Positions 51,101 to 60,194 of a stretch of DNA of 64,000 nt are shown piece after piece. Below the pieces are notes generated by a model, which had not been told where the DNA came from, searched no databases, and was given only the letters and a program-made list of their open reading frames with translations. Positions within the stretch are counted from its first letter, which is position 1. Each line of letters starts with the position of its first letter. A program made the position numbers and the translations under genes. Source of the stretch: Burkholderia diffusa (lineage in GTDB: Bacteria; Pseudomonadota; Gammaproteobacteria; Burkholderiales; Burkholderiaceae); contig NZ_CABVPN010000018.1 in assembly GCF_902499115.1 (NCBI RefSeq), forward strand, positions 1 to 64,000, written 5' to 3'.

Positions 51101-54100
51101 ATGTCGAATGTACCTAAAAGTCCCGCGCCGACGCGGGCCAAAGCGCCGTCGGCCCGGCACCCGGAGGGTGCGGCCGATGCGCGTCAGCAGCAGGGCCAGC
51201 CGGCGCGCCAGCAGCAACAGCGGGCGGGTCAGCCGCCGCGCGGCGACGAGCGGCGCCGCGAACCGGGCCAGCCGGCCGCGCAGGGCGCACCACAGGCCGC
51301 CGGCGAGCGCGCGCCGCGCCGCGAACGTCCGCCGCGCGCAGCCGTCGCGCCCAATCCCGTTCCGCTGATCACCTACCCCGAAAGCCTGCCCGTGTCGGGC
51401 AAGCGCGACGAAATCGCGCGCGCGATCGCCGGTCATCAGGTCGTCATCGTTTGCGGTGAAACGGGTTCGGGCAAGACCACCCAGTTGCCGAAGATCTGTC
51501 TCGATCTCGGCCGCGGCCTCGGCGCCGGCGGCACCGGCCTGATCGGCCATACGCAGCCGCGGCGCCTGGCCGCGTCGTCGACCGGCCGGCGGATCGCCGA
51601 GGAGCTCGGCACGCCGTTCGGCGAGGTGGTCGGCTACAAGGTGCGCTTCACCGACAATCTCGCGCCGGGCGCGTCCGTCAAGCTGATGACGGACGGGATC
51701 CTGCTCGCCGAGACGCAGACCGATCCGCTGCTGAAGGCGTACGACACGCTGATCATCGACGAGGCGCACGAGCGCAGCCTGAACATCGACTTCCTGCTCG
51801 GCTACCTGAAGGAAATCCTGCCGAGGCGGCCGGACCTGAAGCTGATCGTCACGTCCGCGACGATCGACGCCGACCGCTTCGCGCGCCATTTCGGCACCGA
51901 CGAGCGCCCGGCGCCCGTGATCGAGGTGAGCGGGCGGCTGTATCCGGTCGAGATGCGCTACCGGCCGGTGGCCGAGGATCGCCCGGCCGTGAAGAACGCC
52001 GAAGGCACGGGCGGCCGCGATCGCGTGAAGACCGCGCGCGAGGCCGAACGCGACCTGATGGACGCGATCGTCGACGCGGTCGACGAACTGTGCCGCGAAG
52101 GCCCCGGCGACGTGCTGGTGTTCCTGCCCGGCGAGCGCGAGATCCGCGAGGCGGCCGAGGCGCTGCGCAAGCATCATCCGCCGCATACCGAGATCCTGCC
52201 GCTGTTCGCGCGGCTGTCGGCGGCCGACCAGGACAAGGTGTTCAAGGCGTCGAACGCACGCCGCATCGTGCTCGCGACCAACGTGGCCGAAACGTCGCTG
52301 ACGGTGCCGGGCATCCGCTACGTCGTCGACACCGGTCTCGCGCGGGTGAAGCGCTATTCGTACCGGAACAAGGTCGAGCAGCTGCAGGTGGAGTCGATCT
52401 CGCAGGCCGCCGCGAACCAGCGCGCGGGCCGCTGCGGCCGGGTGGCCGACGGCGTCTGCATCCGCTTGTACGAGGAAAGCGACTACCAGGCGCGCGCGCG
52501 TTTCACCGATCCGGAAATCCTGCGCTCGTCGCTCGCGTCGGTGATCCTGCGGATGAAGTCGCTGCACCTGACGGCGATCGAATCGTTCCCGTTCCTCGAG
52601 CCGCCGCCCGGCCGCGCGATCGCGGACGGCTACCAGCTGCTCAACGAACTCGGCGCGGTCGACGACGACAACGCGCTGACGCCGCTCGGCCGCGAACTCG
52701 CGCGGCTGCCGCTCGATCCGCGCGTCGGCCGGATGATTCTCGCCGCGCGCGACCAGCAGTCGCTGCGCGAGGTGCTGATCATCGCGAGCGCGCTGTCCGT
52801 GCAGGACCCGCGCGACCGTCCGATCGAGGCGCAGGAGCAGGCCGACCAGGCGCACCGCCGGTTCGCCGACGAGCGCTCCGAATTCCTCCAGTGGCTGAAG
52901 ATCTGGGCGTGGTTCGAAGAAGCCGTCGCGCACAAGAAGTCGAACCGCCAGCTGGTCGACGCGTGCCGGCAGAACTTCCTGTCGCACCTGCGGCTGCGCG
53001 AATGGCGCGATGTCCATTCGCAGCTGCTGACGGTCGTGCGTGAGCACGGCTGGCGGCTCAACGAGGTCGAAGCGACCTATGAACAGGTCCATCTGGCCCT
53101 GTTGACGGGCCTGCTCGGCAACCTCGGCATGAAGGCCGACGACGATCCGCACTACCTCGGTGCGCGCGGGATCAAGTTCTACCTGTGGCCGGGTTCGGCG
53201 CTCGCGAAGAAGGCCGGCCGCTGGGTGATGGCGGCCGAACTCGTCGAGACGAGCCGGCTGTATGCGCGCTGTCTCGCGAAGATCGAGCCGGAGTGGGTCG
53301 AGAAGATCGGCGCGCACCTCTTGAAGAAATCGCTGTCGGAGCCGCACTGGGAAAAGCGTCCCGCGCAGGTCAGCGCGTTCGAGCGCGCGACGCTGTACGG
53401 GCTGCCGATCTACCACCGCCGCCGCGTCGCGTTCGGCAAGCAGGATCCGGCGCGGGCGCGAGAGCTGTTCATCCGCGGCGCGCTGGTCGAGGGCGAGTTC
53501 GACACGAAGCTGCCGTTCTTCGCGCACAACCGCAAGCTGCTCGCCGACATCGAGCAGCTCGAGCACAAGTCGCGCCGCCAGGACGTGCTGGTCGACGACG
53601 AGCTGATCTACGCGTACTACGACCAGGCGATTCCGGAGGGAATCCACACGGGCGCCGCGTTCGAGCGCTGGTATCGCGACGAGGCGAAGAAGGGCGGTCA
53701 GGCAGAGGAGAAGCAGCGCCTGCTGTACCTGTCGCGCGACGACCTGATGCGCCACGAGGCGGCCGGCGTGACGACCGAGCTGTTCCCGAAGCGCGCGACG
53801 ATGGCCGGTGTCGAGATGGCGCTCACGTATCATTTCGAGCCCGGCACGCCGCGCGACGGCGTGACGCTCGCGGTGCCGCTGTACGCACTGAACCAGGTCG
53901 ACGCGCGCCGCTGCGAATGGCTTGTGCCGGGGATGCTGAAGGAAAAGGTGCAGTTGCTCCTGAAGTCGCTGCCGCAGAAGCTGCGCCGGCACTGTGTGCC
54001 GCTGCCCGAATACGCGGCCGGCTTCGTCGAGCGGACGGGCCGCGAGCGCTTCGGCGCGGGCGGCCTCGTCGAGGCGCTGATCGCCGACGTGCGCGGCGAG

Positions 54101-55285
54101 ACCCAGGTCGCGATGAAGACGGCCGACTTCAAGCTCGAGACGTTGCCCGCGCACCTGTTCATGAACTTCAAGGTGATCGACGAGCATGGCCGCCAGCTCG
54201 CGATGGGGCGCAATCTCGCGCAACTGCGCCAAGAGCTCGGCGCGCAGGCGCAGCAGCAGTTCCAGAAGATCGCGGCGGCATCGACGATCGCGCCGGGCGG
54301 CGAAGCGGGCGACGGCGATGCGGGTGACGCGCCGGCGCTCGCCGCGGTGGCGGGTTCGGCGGCGAAGGGCGGCAAGCCGGGCAAGGGCGCGGCGCCGCAC
54401 ACGGCCGCCCCGGCGGAAGCCGGCGCGACCGCGCTGTACGAGAACCTGACGACGTGGAACTTCGGCAAGCTCCCCGAGCTGCTGGAGATCCGCCGCCGTG
54501 GCCAGACACTGTACGGCTATCCCGCGCTCGTCGATCGCGGCACGCATTGCGACGTCGAGGTGTTCGACTCGCCGGAGGAGGCCGCGCGGATCCACCGGGC
54601 CGGTTTGCGGCGACTGTTCGCGCTGCAGCTGAAGGAGCCGATCAAGTTCCTCGAGAAGAACCTGCCGGGGCTGCGCGAGATGGCGATGCAGTACATGTCG
54701 CTCGGCACGCAGGACGAGCTGCGCGACCAGCTGATCGACACGGCGCTCGACCGCGCGTGCCTGCAGGATCCGCTGCCCGACGACGACGCGAGCTTCCACG
54801 CGCGCCGCGACGAGGGCCGGAGCCGCCTGAACCTGCTCGCGCAGGAGATCGCGCGGCTCGTCGGGCAGATCCTCGCCGAGTATGCGGGGCTTGCGAAGAA
54901 GCTCGCGCAGGCGAAGCCGTTCGCGCAGGCTCACGCCGATCTGCAGCAGCAGCTCGCTGCGCTGGTCGGCAAGCGCTTCGTGATCGACACGCCTTACGTG
55001 CAGCTTGCACACTTCCCGCGCTACCTGAAGGGCATCGCGCTGCGGATCGACAAGCTGAAGGCCGACCCGGCGCGCGACGCGAAGCAGTCCGGCGAGCTGC
55101 TGCCGCTCGTCCAGCAGTATCAGCGCGCGGTGTCGCAGCGCGGCGGCGTCGCCGATCCGCGCCTCGCGGAATTCCGCTGGCTGCTGGAGGAGCTGCGAAT
55201 TTCGCTGTTCGCGCAGGAACTGCGCACGCCGATGCCTGTCTCTGTCAAGCGTCTGCACAAGGTGTGGGAGTCGATGCAGCGCTAG
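51101..55285 (+). CDS. hrpA: ATP-dependent RNA helicase HrpA
   Basis: This 1394-residue DEAH-box helicase carries motif I, GETGSGKTTQ, near residue 119, DEAH near 222, SAT near 252 and the motif VI block QRAGRCGRVADG near 440. HA2, OB-fold and the long HrpA-specific C-terminal DUF3418 region follow. Residues 1-85 are a low-complexity Arg/Gln/Pro/Ala tail, and an Ala/Gly-rich insertion lies near residues 1060-1110, both common in this genus. It unwinds RNA and aids mRNA processing. It is divergent from argA. The length is slightly above the E. coli form. Confidence 0.95.
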   Translation: MSNVPKSPAPTRAKAPSARHPEGAADARQQQGQPARQQQQRAGQPPRGDERRREPGQPAAQGAPQAAGERAPRRERPPRAAVAPNPVPLITYPESLPVSGKRDEIARAIAGHQVVIVCGETGSGKTTQLPKICLDLGRGLGAGGTGLIGHTQPRRLAASSTGRRIAEELGTPFGEVVGYKVRFTDNLAPGASVKLMTDGILLAETQTDPLLKAYDTLIIDEAHERSLNIDFLLGYLKEILPRRPDLKLIVTSATIDADRFARHFGTDERPAPVIEVSGRLYPVEMRYRPVAEDRPAVKNAEGTGGRDRVKTAREAERDLMDAIVDAVDELCREGPGDVLVFLPGEREIREAAEALRKHHPPHTEILPLFARLSAADQDKVFKASNARRIVLATNVAETSLTVPGIRYVVDTGLARVKRYSYRNKVEQLQVESISQAAANQRAGRCGRVADGVCIRLYEESDYQARARFTDPEILRSSLASVILRMKSLHLTAIESFPFLEPPPGRAIADGYQLLNELGAVDDDNALTPLGRELARLPLDPRVGRMILAARDQQSLREVLIIASALSVQDPRDRPIEAQEQADQAHRRFADERSEFLQWLKIWAWFEEAVAHKKSNRQLVDACRQNFLSHLRLREWRDVHSQLLTVVREHGWRLNEVEATYEQVHLALLTGLLGNLGMKADDDPHYLGARGIKFYLWPGSALAKKAGRWVMAAELVETSRLYARCLAKIEPEWVEKIGAHLLKKSLSEPHWEKRPAQVSAFERATLYGLPIYHRRRVAFGKQDPARARELFIRGALVEGEFDTKLPFFAHNRKLLADIEQLEHKSRRQDVLVDDELIYAYYDQAIPEGIHTGAAFERWYRDEAKKGGQAEEKQRLLYLSRDDLMRHEAAGVTTELFPKRATMAGVEMALTYHFEPGTPRDGVTLAVPLYALNQVDARRCEWLVPGMLKEKVQLLLKSLPQKLRRHCVPLPEYAAGFVERTGRERFGAGGLVEALIADVRGETQVAMKTADFKLETLPAHLFMNFKVIDEHGRQLAMGRNLAQLRQELGAQAQQQFQKIAAASTIAPGGEAGDGDAGDAPALAAVAGSAAKGGKPGKGAAPHTAAPAEAGATALYENLTTWNFGKLPELLEIRRRGQTLYGYPALVDRGTHCDVEVFDSPEEAARIHRAGLRRLFALQLKEPIKFLEKNLPGLREMAMQYMSLGTQDELRDQLIDTALDRACLQDPLPDDDASFHARRDEGRSRLNLLAQEIARLVGQILAEYAGLAKKLAQAKPFAQAHADLQQQLAALVGKRFVIDTPYVQLAHFPRYLKGIALRIDKLKADPARDAKQSGELLPLVQQYQRAVSQRGGVADPRLAEFRWLLEELRISLFAQELRTPMPVSVKRLHKVWESMQR

Positions 55286-55454
55286 TGCAACGGCGATCGG
55301 CCGGGCCCGCACCGGTTGCAGGTCCCGGCCGCTCCAAGGCGCCGGCCGCATGGCAGCCGCGACCTGCGTCGAAGTGGCGCAATGCCGCCTCAGGTCAACC
55401 GGTGGGGCCTGCCGAGCGTTCTACAATGACTGCTGTTCCACGACGTGAGTCTTC

Positions 55455-56444
55455 ATGCGCACTTTCCTTTCCTTCGGCCGCACGCTTGCGCTGGCCGCCG
55501 CCGTGCTGGCGCCCGCCGCACACGCGAATAACGTGATCATCCTCAATTCGGCCGAAGCGACGCTTTCCCTGATCGACCAGCAGACCCGCGAAGTCGTTTC
55601 CACGCTGCCGACCGGCAAGGAACCGCACCATCTGATGGCGACGCCGGACAATTCGTCGCTGATCGTCGCGAATTCGGTCTCGAACAGCCTGATGTTCCTC
55701 GATCCGAAGACGGGCAAGCTGCAGCGCACCGTCGAGGGGATCGACGATCCGTACCAGCTCGGCTTCTCGCCCGACCGCAAGTGGTTCGCGGCGGCGGGGT
55801 TGCGGCTCGACCGCGTCGACATCTACAGCTACGACGGCCACGACGTGCATCTCGCGAAGCGCGTGCCGCTCGCGGTGATGCCGAGCCACCTCGCATTCAC
55901 GAAGGACAGCAAGACGCTGCTCGTGTCGCTGCAGGTGTCCGGCGAGATCGCGGCGATCGATCTGCCGACGCAGACGGTCAAGTGGAAGATGAAGGTCGGC
56001 AAGGTGCCGGCGGGCCTGTGGCTCACGCCGGACGACAAGTTCCTGCTGGTCGGGATGACCGGCGCGGATTACGTCGCGGTGGTCGACTGGCGCAACCAGA
56101 AGGTCGTCAAGCAGATCCATACGGGCAACGGCGCGCACAACTTCCGCTCGCTTGCCGACGGCACGCACGTCGCGGTCACCAACCGGGTCGCGAACACGAT
56201 CAGCATCATCGACGAGAACACGCTGACCAACGTCGGCGACATCACCGGCCTGCTGCCGGGGCCGGACGACATGGAATTGTCCGCCGACAAGAAGACGCTG
56301 TGGGTGACGTTCCGTTTCGCGAAGAAGGTCGGTATCATCGATCTCGCATCGCGCAAGCTGGTGCAGACGATCGCCGTCGGCCGTTCGCCGCACGGGATCT
56401 ACTTCTACGACCGCGCGCCGTGGAAGGCTGCGAACGGCGCGTGA
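55455..56444 (+). CDS. YncE-like beta-propeller protein, periplasmic
   Basis: This 329-residue protein has an N-terminal signal peptide (basic start, RTLALAAAVLAP, cleavage near AAHA/NNV). It consists of repeated YncE/cytochrome D1-type beta-propeller blades such as PTGKEPHHLMATPDNSSLIVA, SDRKWFAAAG-like blades and VGRSPHGIYFYDR at the end. The family often binds DNA or small ligands, or is paired with quinoproteins; no catalytic motif is seen. Its stop is 16 bases before the sterol-desaturase-family gene, so the two are probably one operon. Confidence 0.85.
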   Translation: MRTFLSFGRTLALAAAVLAPAAHANNVIILNSAEATLSLIDQQTREVVSTLPTGKEPHHLMATPDNSSLIVANSVSNSLMFLDPKTGKLQRTVEGIDDPYQLGFSPDRKWFAAAGLRLDRVDIYSYDGHDVHLAKRVPLAVMPSHLAFTKDSKTLLVSLQVSGEIAAIDLPTQTVKWKMKVGKVPAGLWLTPDDKFLLVGMTGADYVAVVDWRNQKVVKQIHTGNGAHNFRSLADGTHVAVTNRVANTISIIDENTLTNVGDITGLLPGPDDMELSADKKTLWVTFRFAKKVGIIDLASRKLVQTIAVGRSPHGIYFYDRAPWKAANGA

Positions 56445-56460
56445 CGGGCGGAGGCGAGCG

Positions 56461-57435
56461 ATGCTGCACCTGATCGATGCGTTCGTGTCGGACATCCAGA
56501 CCTGGCTGTACGTCGATGTCGTGCAGCCGCTCCTCTTCAAGTTCAACCTGATGGGCTATGACGAGGACACCTACGACGCGCTGTACTGGGTGATCATCGG
56601 CGCGCTGCAGATGGTGCTGATGTTCGCGCTGCTGCGCCCGCTCGAGGCGCTGCTGCCGGTCGAGCGCTGGCAGAACCGCCGCGCGGTGCGGGTCGACGTG
56701 ATCTATACGGCGATCTCGAAGCTCGGCATCTATACGCTGTTCTTCTTCTTCGCGCTGCAGCCGGTGTTCGACAGCTTCCAGGCATGGCTGCGCCTGCACG
56801 GCGTCGCGAACGTCAACCTCGACTATCTGTGGCCGGGCGTGACCTCGCGGCCGATCGTCGCGTTCGCGATCTACCTCGTCGTGCTCGACTTCGCCGGCTA
56901 CTGGTATCACCGCTGGCAGCACAAATTCGGCATCTGGTGGGAACTGCACGCGGTACATCACAGCCAGCGGCAGATGTCGCTGTGGTGCGACGACCGCAAC
57001 CACCTTCTCGACAACGTGATCCAGTCGTGCTTCTTCGCGGCGATCGCGCTCGTGATCGGCGTGACGCCGTCGCAGTTCGTCGTGTTGACCGCCGTCACGA
57101 ACTTCATGCAGAGCATCCAGCATACGAATGCGCGGCTGCCGTTCGGCTGGCTCGGCGAGCGCCTGCTCGTGAGCCCGACCTTCCACCGGCGCCACCACGC
57201 GGTCGGCTACGGCCACGAAGGCACCAAGTACGGGTGCAACTTCGGCGTGCTGTTCCCGTGGTGGGACATGATGTTCGGCACCGCGTCGTGGAACCGCACG
57301 GTCGAGCCGACCGGCATCCGCGAGCAGGTCGAAGGCGTGTCCTACGGCGACGGCTTCTGGGCGCAGCACGGCCTCGCGTTCGTGCGCATCTTCCGGCGCC
57401 TCGTTCCCGCGAAGCGCGGCGCGGCGTCGGCCTGA
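56461..57435 (+). CDS. Sterol desaturase / fatty acid hydroxylase family protein
   Basis: This 324-residue membrane di-iron protein has clusters YHRWQHKFGIWWELHAVHHSQRQM (near residues 149-172), DDRNHLLDN and FHRRHHAVGYGHEGTKYGCNFGVLF (near 241-265), each holding paired histidines. Several N-terminal spans (about residues 40-130) anchor it. It adds hydroxyl groups or double bonds to lipid-like substrates, which are unknown here. It is 16 bases after the YncE-like gene and followed by a hairpin. Confidence 0.87.
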   Translation: MLHLIDAFVSDIQTWLYVDVVQPLLFKFNLMGYDEDTYDALYWVIIGALQMVLMFALLRPLEALLPVERWQNRRAVRVDVIYTAISKLGIYTLFFFFALQPVFDSFQAWLRLHGVANVNLDYLWPGVTSRPIVAFAIYLVVLDFAGYWYHRWQHKFGIWWELHAVHHSQRQMSLWCDDRNHLLDNVIQSCFFAAIALVIGVTPSQFVVLTAVTNFMQSIQHTNARLPFGWLGERLLVSPTFHRRHHAVGYGHEGTKYGCNFGVLFPWWDMMFGTASWNRTVEPTGIREQVEGVSYGDGFWAQHGLAFVRIFRRLVPAKRGAASA

Positions 57436-57467
57436 CCTCGTCGCTTTCCCGTTGAACGGCTCTCCTG

Positions 57468-57503
57468 CACGGCCCGCATGCGCTTTGGCGCATGCGGGCC
57501 GTG
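57468..57503 (+). terminator. Hairpin after the sterol-desaturase-family gene
   Basis: CACGGCCCGCATGCGC and GCGCATGCGGGCCGTG pair perfectly over 16 bases with a four-base loop. A weak T-rich stretch follows, so termination is likely but not certain. Confidence 0.7.
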
Positions 57504-57546
57504 TGGTTTATCCTTTCCCCGTTTTTCATCGTCGATACAGGTTCGC

Positions 57547-58374
57547 ATGAACGACTTGCTGCGCTCCTTCGTCCGGGCCTTCGTCAGCGCGCTGCACCCG
57601 CGCATGCTGTGGCTCACCCTGATGCCGTTCGTCGTCTCGGCGCTGCTGTGGGGCGTCGTGCTGTGGTTCTCGTGGCAGACGCTGATCGATGCCGCGCGCG
57701 GCGCGCTCGACGGCTTCGTGCTCACGGCCGTGCTGTACCGCATGTTCGACGCGATCGGGATGTCGCAGCTGCATGCGGTCGTCGCGCCGTTCGTCGTCGT
57801 CTCGCTCGCGATTCCACTGATCGTGCTGACCGTGCTGCTGCTGATCGCAACGATCTCGATGCCGGTCGTGATCAAGCACCTGTCGAACCGGCAGTTCGCT
57901 ACGCTCGAGGCGAAGCGGGGCGGCACGTTCTTCGGCAGCGTGTTCAATTCGCTAGGCGCGGCCATCGTCGGCGTCGTGCTGCTGGTCGTCACGATCCCGC
58001 TGTGGCTGATTCCGCCGTTCTTCGCGCTGCTGCCGCCCGTGATCTGGGGCTGGCTGACCTACCGCGTGATGACCTACGACGCGCTCGCGCAGCACGCCAG
58101 CCGCGACGAGCGCCGTGCGCTGGTGCGGCAGCATCGTTGGCCGCTGATCGGCATCGGCGTCGCGACGGGGCTGCTCGGTACCGTGCCCACCTTCGTGTGG
58201 GTGTCGTCGGTCTGGATGATGGTGCTGTTTCCGTTCGTGGCGGCGGCCATGATCTGGGTTTACGCTTTCATCCTCGTCTTCTCGGCGCTGTGGTTCGGGC
58301 ACTATTGCCTGCGCGCGCTGGACGACCTGCGCGCGAGTTCGCGCGCCACTGCAATCGACATGGGGCAGGCATGA
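57547..58374 (+). CDS. EI24 domain-containing membrane protein
   Basis: This 275-residue inner-membrane protein of the EI24/CysZ-like type has hydrophobic spans near residues 20-45, 60-110, 135-165 and 205-255, and the MLWLTLMPFVVSALLWGVVLW N-terminal span. Family members include CysZ sulfate transporters, but many EI24 proteins have no known role, and no CysZ-specific loop was recognised. The ATG at 57547 follows AGG. Its stop overlaps the next gene (ATGA), so the two are co-translated. Confidence 0.8.
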   Translation: MNDLLRSFVRAFVSALHPRMLWLTLMPFVVSALLWGVVLWFSWQTLIDAARGALDGFVLTAVLYRMFDAIGMSQLHAVVAPFVVVSLAIPLIVLTVLLLIATISMPVVIKHLSNRQFATLEAKRGGTFFGSVFNSLGAAIVGVVLLVVTIPLWLIPPFFALLPPVIWGWLTYRVMTYDALAQHASRDERRALVRQHRWPLIGIGVATGLLGTVPTFVWVSSVWMMVLFPFVAAAMIWVYAFILVFSALWFGHYCLRALDDLRASSRATAIDMGQA

Positions 58375-59186
58375 GCATCGGCATCATCATCATCGGCGAC
58401 GAAATCCTTTCGGGCCGCCGGCAGGACAAGCACCTGACCAAGGTCATCGAGCTCCTCGGCGCGCGCGGCCTCGCGCTCGACTGGGCCGAATACGTCGGCG
58501 ACGATCCGGCGCGGATCACCGCCACGCTCGCTCGCGCGATCGCGTCCGGCGACATCGTGTTCTCCACGGGCGGGATCGGCGCGACGCCGGACGACCACAC
58601 GCGCCAGTGCGCGGCCGCCGCACTCGGCGTGCCGCTCGAGCTGCACCCGGAAGCAAAGGCGCTGATCTCGGAGCGCATCCGCGAGACGCACACCGATCCG
58701 GCCAGGCCGGTCGATTTCGAATCGCCGGAAAACCAGCATCGCTTCAACATGGGCGTGTTCCCGGCGGGCGCGACGATCATCCCGAACGGCTACAACCGGA
58801 TTCCCGGGTTCTCGGTCGGCGATCTCCATTTCGTGCCGGGCTTCCCGGTGATGGCGTGGCCGATGATCGAATGGGTGCTCGACACGAAGTACGGGCATCT
58901 CCATCACGCGACGCCGCACGCGGAGCGCTCGCTGTACGTGTTCGAGCTGCCGGAATCGACGCTCACGCCGCTGATGGAGAGGATCGAGCGCGATTTTCCG
59001 GGCGTGCGCGTGTTCAGCCTGCCAAGCGTGGGCGACGCCGAGCGCGGCGGGATCTACGCGCGCCGGCATATCGATCTCGGCGTGAAGGGCGAGCCGGAGG
59101 CGGTCGCGGCCGCGTTCGTGAAGCTGCGCGAAGGTGTGCACCTGCTCGGTGGCGACGTGGTCGAGCCGGACGTGCCGCGCGCCTGA
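58371..59186 (+). CDS. CinA/MoaB-type molybdopterin-binding protein
   Basis: This 271-residue protein has SIGIIIIGDEILSGRRQDKH at the start, EYVGDDPARI near residue 38 and STGGIGATPDDHT near 64, the core of the competence/damage-inducible protein A (CinA) N-terminal MoCF-like domain. The nicotinamide-deamidase CinA C-terminal domain is absent. The protein resembles stand-alone CinA N-domain proteins (YfaY-type ADP-ribose/pyridine nucleotide enzymes). It overlaps the EI24 gene by four bases. Confidence 0.85.
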   Translation: MSIGIIIIGDEILSGRRQDKHLTKVIELLGARGLALDWAEYVGDDPARITATLARAIASGDIVFSTGGIGATPDDHTRQCAAAALGVPLELHPEAKALISERIRETHTDPARPVDFESPENQHRFNMGVFPAGATIIPNGYNRIPGFSVGDLHFVPGFPVMAWPMIEWVLDTKYGHLHHATPHAERSLYVFELPESTLTPLMERIERDFPGVRVFSLPSVGDAERGGIYARRHIDLGVKGEPEAVAAAFVKLREGVHLLGGDVVEPDVPRA

Positions 59187-59230
59187 GGGCCGCGCATCGG
59201 TTACCGATGCGGGCCGCGGAGAGGCCGCGC

Positions 59231-59260
59231 AAAAACCACGGGCCGCGCAACGCGGCCCGT
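59231..59260 (-). terminator. Terminator of the rhodanese gene
   Basis: ACGGGCCGCG and CGCGGCCCGT make a 10-bp stem with a CAA loop. The minus-strand side is followed by GGTTTTT, fitting the rhodanese gene reading toward it. Confidence 0.75.
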
Positions 59261-59323
59261 CATCGGGATGTCATCGCCCGCCTCGACGATGTCGCAATCG
59301 GGCGTGCTTCGGCGGATGCGCCG

Positions 59324-59788
59324 TCAGGCGCCGATCCACGGCAGTTTCCGGAAGCACCAGCCGTCGACCGTCTTGCGGTGGCCTTCCGCATCCTTGCCGC
59401 CCTCGAAGCCTTCGAGCAGGTCGAAGGCCTTCGTGAAGCCGGCCTGCGTCGACGCGACCGCGGCGAGCTTCGAGCGAGCGGCGCTGCGGCACAGGAACAG
59501 GATGGGCGTATCGGCCGGGAGGGCCGCTTTCAGCTGATCGACGAATTCGGCGTTCGGCACGCCGCCCGGGTAGCGCGTCCATTCGAGGTGCAGGTACTGG
59601 CTGTCGCCGACGAGCGGGCGGCCGATCCAGTCGAGCTCGGCGCGGGTGCGCACGTCGACGAGGCGTGCCGACGGGTCGAGCTGCAGCAGTTCGAAAGCCT
59701 CGACCGGCAGCAGTGCGCCGGCATAGGGGAGCGCGCCCTGGGCGCGGCGTTCTTCGGCCTTCGCGTAAAGCTGGTCGAGCGTACTCAT
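59324..59788 (-). CDS. Rhodanese-like domain protein
   Basis: This 154-residue single-domain sulfurtransferase has RLVDVRTRAELDWIGRPLVG near residue 40 and the active-site loop FLCRSAARSK with the catalytic Cys (near residue 99). The six-residue CRSAAR loop is typical of rhodanese. It would move sulfane sulfur or act in thiol redox; the partner is unknown. It is divergent from glnA, with a 405-base gap. Confidence 0.87.
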   Translation of the reverse strand: MSTLDQLYAKAEERRAQGALPYAGALLPVEAFELLQLDPSARLVDVRTRAELDWIGRPLVGDSQYLHLEWTRYPGGVPNAEFVDQLKAALPADTPILFLCRSAARSKLAAVASTQAGFTKAFDLLEGFEGGKDAEGHRKTVDGWCFRKLPWIGA

Positions 59789-59882
59789 GGCAGGAGGTCT
59801 CCGTATCGGTCAAACGATCATTCTAGCGCGGTGCCGCCGCGCGGATGTCCGCTTGTCCGGCAGGGTATGCACCGCCCACGTG

Positions 59883-59899
59883 TTCACCAAAAAAGTGCA
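59883..59899 (+). promoter_or_regulatory. NtrC-type site 1 upstream of glnA
   Basis: TTCACC-N5-AGTGCA matches TGCACC-N5-GGTGCA with one change in each half. It is placed about 200 bases upstream of the predicted sigma-54 start. Confidence 0.6.
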
Positions 59900-59952
59900 G
59901 AATGGCACGCATGCACCAGAATGATTCCATGGCATCGGCGTGCTTCGTCATT

Positions 59953-59969
59953 TGCACCATGGAGGTGCG
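59953..59969 (+). promoter_or_regulatory. NtrC-type site 2 upstream of glnA
   Basis: TGCACCATGGAGGTGCG reads TGCACC-N5-GGTGCG, one base off a full NtrC enhancer dyad, about 130 bases upstream of the predicted start. Confidence 0.75.
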
Positions 59970-60067
59970 GTCAGGCGATCGCCGATGCGGCGCCCGGCCC
60001 CGGAATCGCGCAGCCGGGCCCTGCCGTGGCGCGGGCTGGCGCGATTCATGTCGCTTCTGTGCATGGC

Positions 60068-60083
60068 TGGCACGGTTGCTGCT
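60068..60083 (+). promoter_or_regulatory. Sigma-54 (-24/-12) promoter of glnA
   Basis: TGGCAC-N5-CTGCT has GG and GC ten bases apart, as sigma-54 needs (consensus TGGCAC-N5-TTGCW). Predicted transcription would start near 60094, about 100 bases before the glnA ATG. The 405-base gap (59789-60194) holds these sites and no gene. Confidence 0.75.
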
Positions 60084-60194
60084 ATATAGAATTCGGTCGA
60101 CCCGGGGCGCGCTGCGCCAAAGCCAGACTCCGGGCAGCTCGATAAACGAGGCGGTTCCCAGTCCGCCGGAATTGTTCAATCAGGAGAAGAGGTT

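Noticed and set aside
51086..55351. A 1421-codon open frame on the minus strand opposite hrpA
   Set aside because: GC-rich codon bias keeps antisense frames open. The protein is Arg/His/Leu-rich without any domain, while the plus strand holds a full HrpA.
59903..59919. A TGGCACG box as a second sigma-54 promoter before glnA
   Set aside because: The -12 GC pair is not at the right spacing; the box at 60068 fits.
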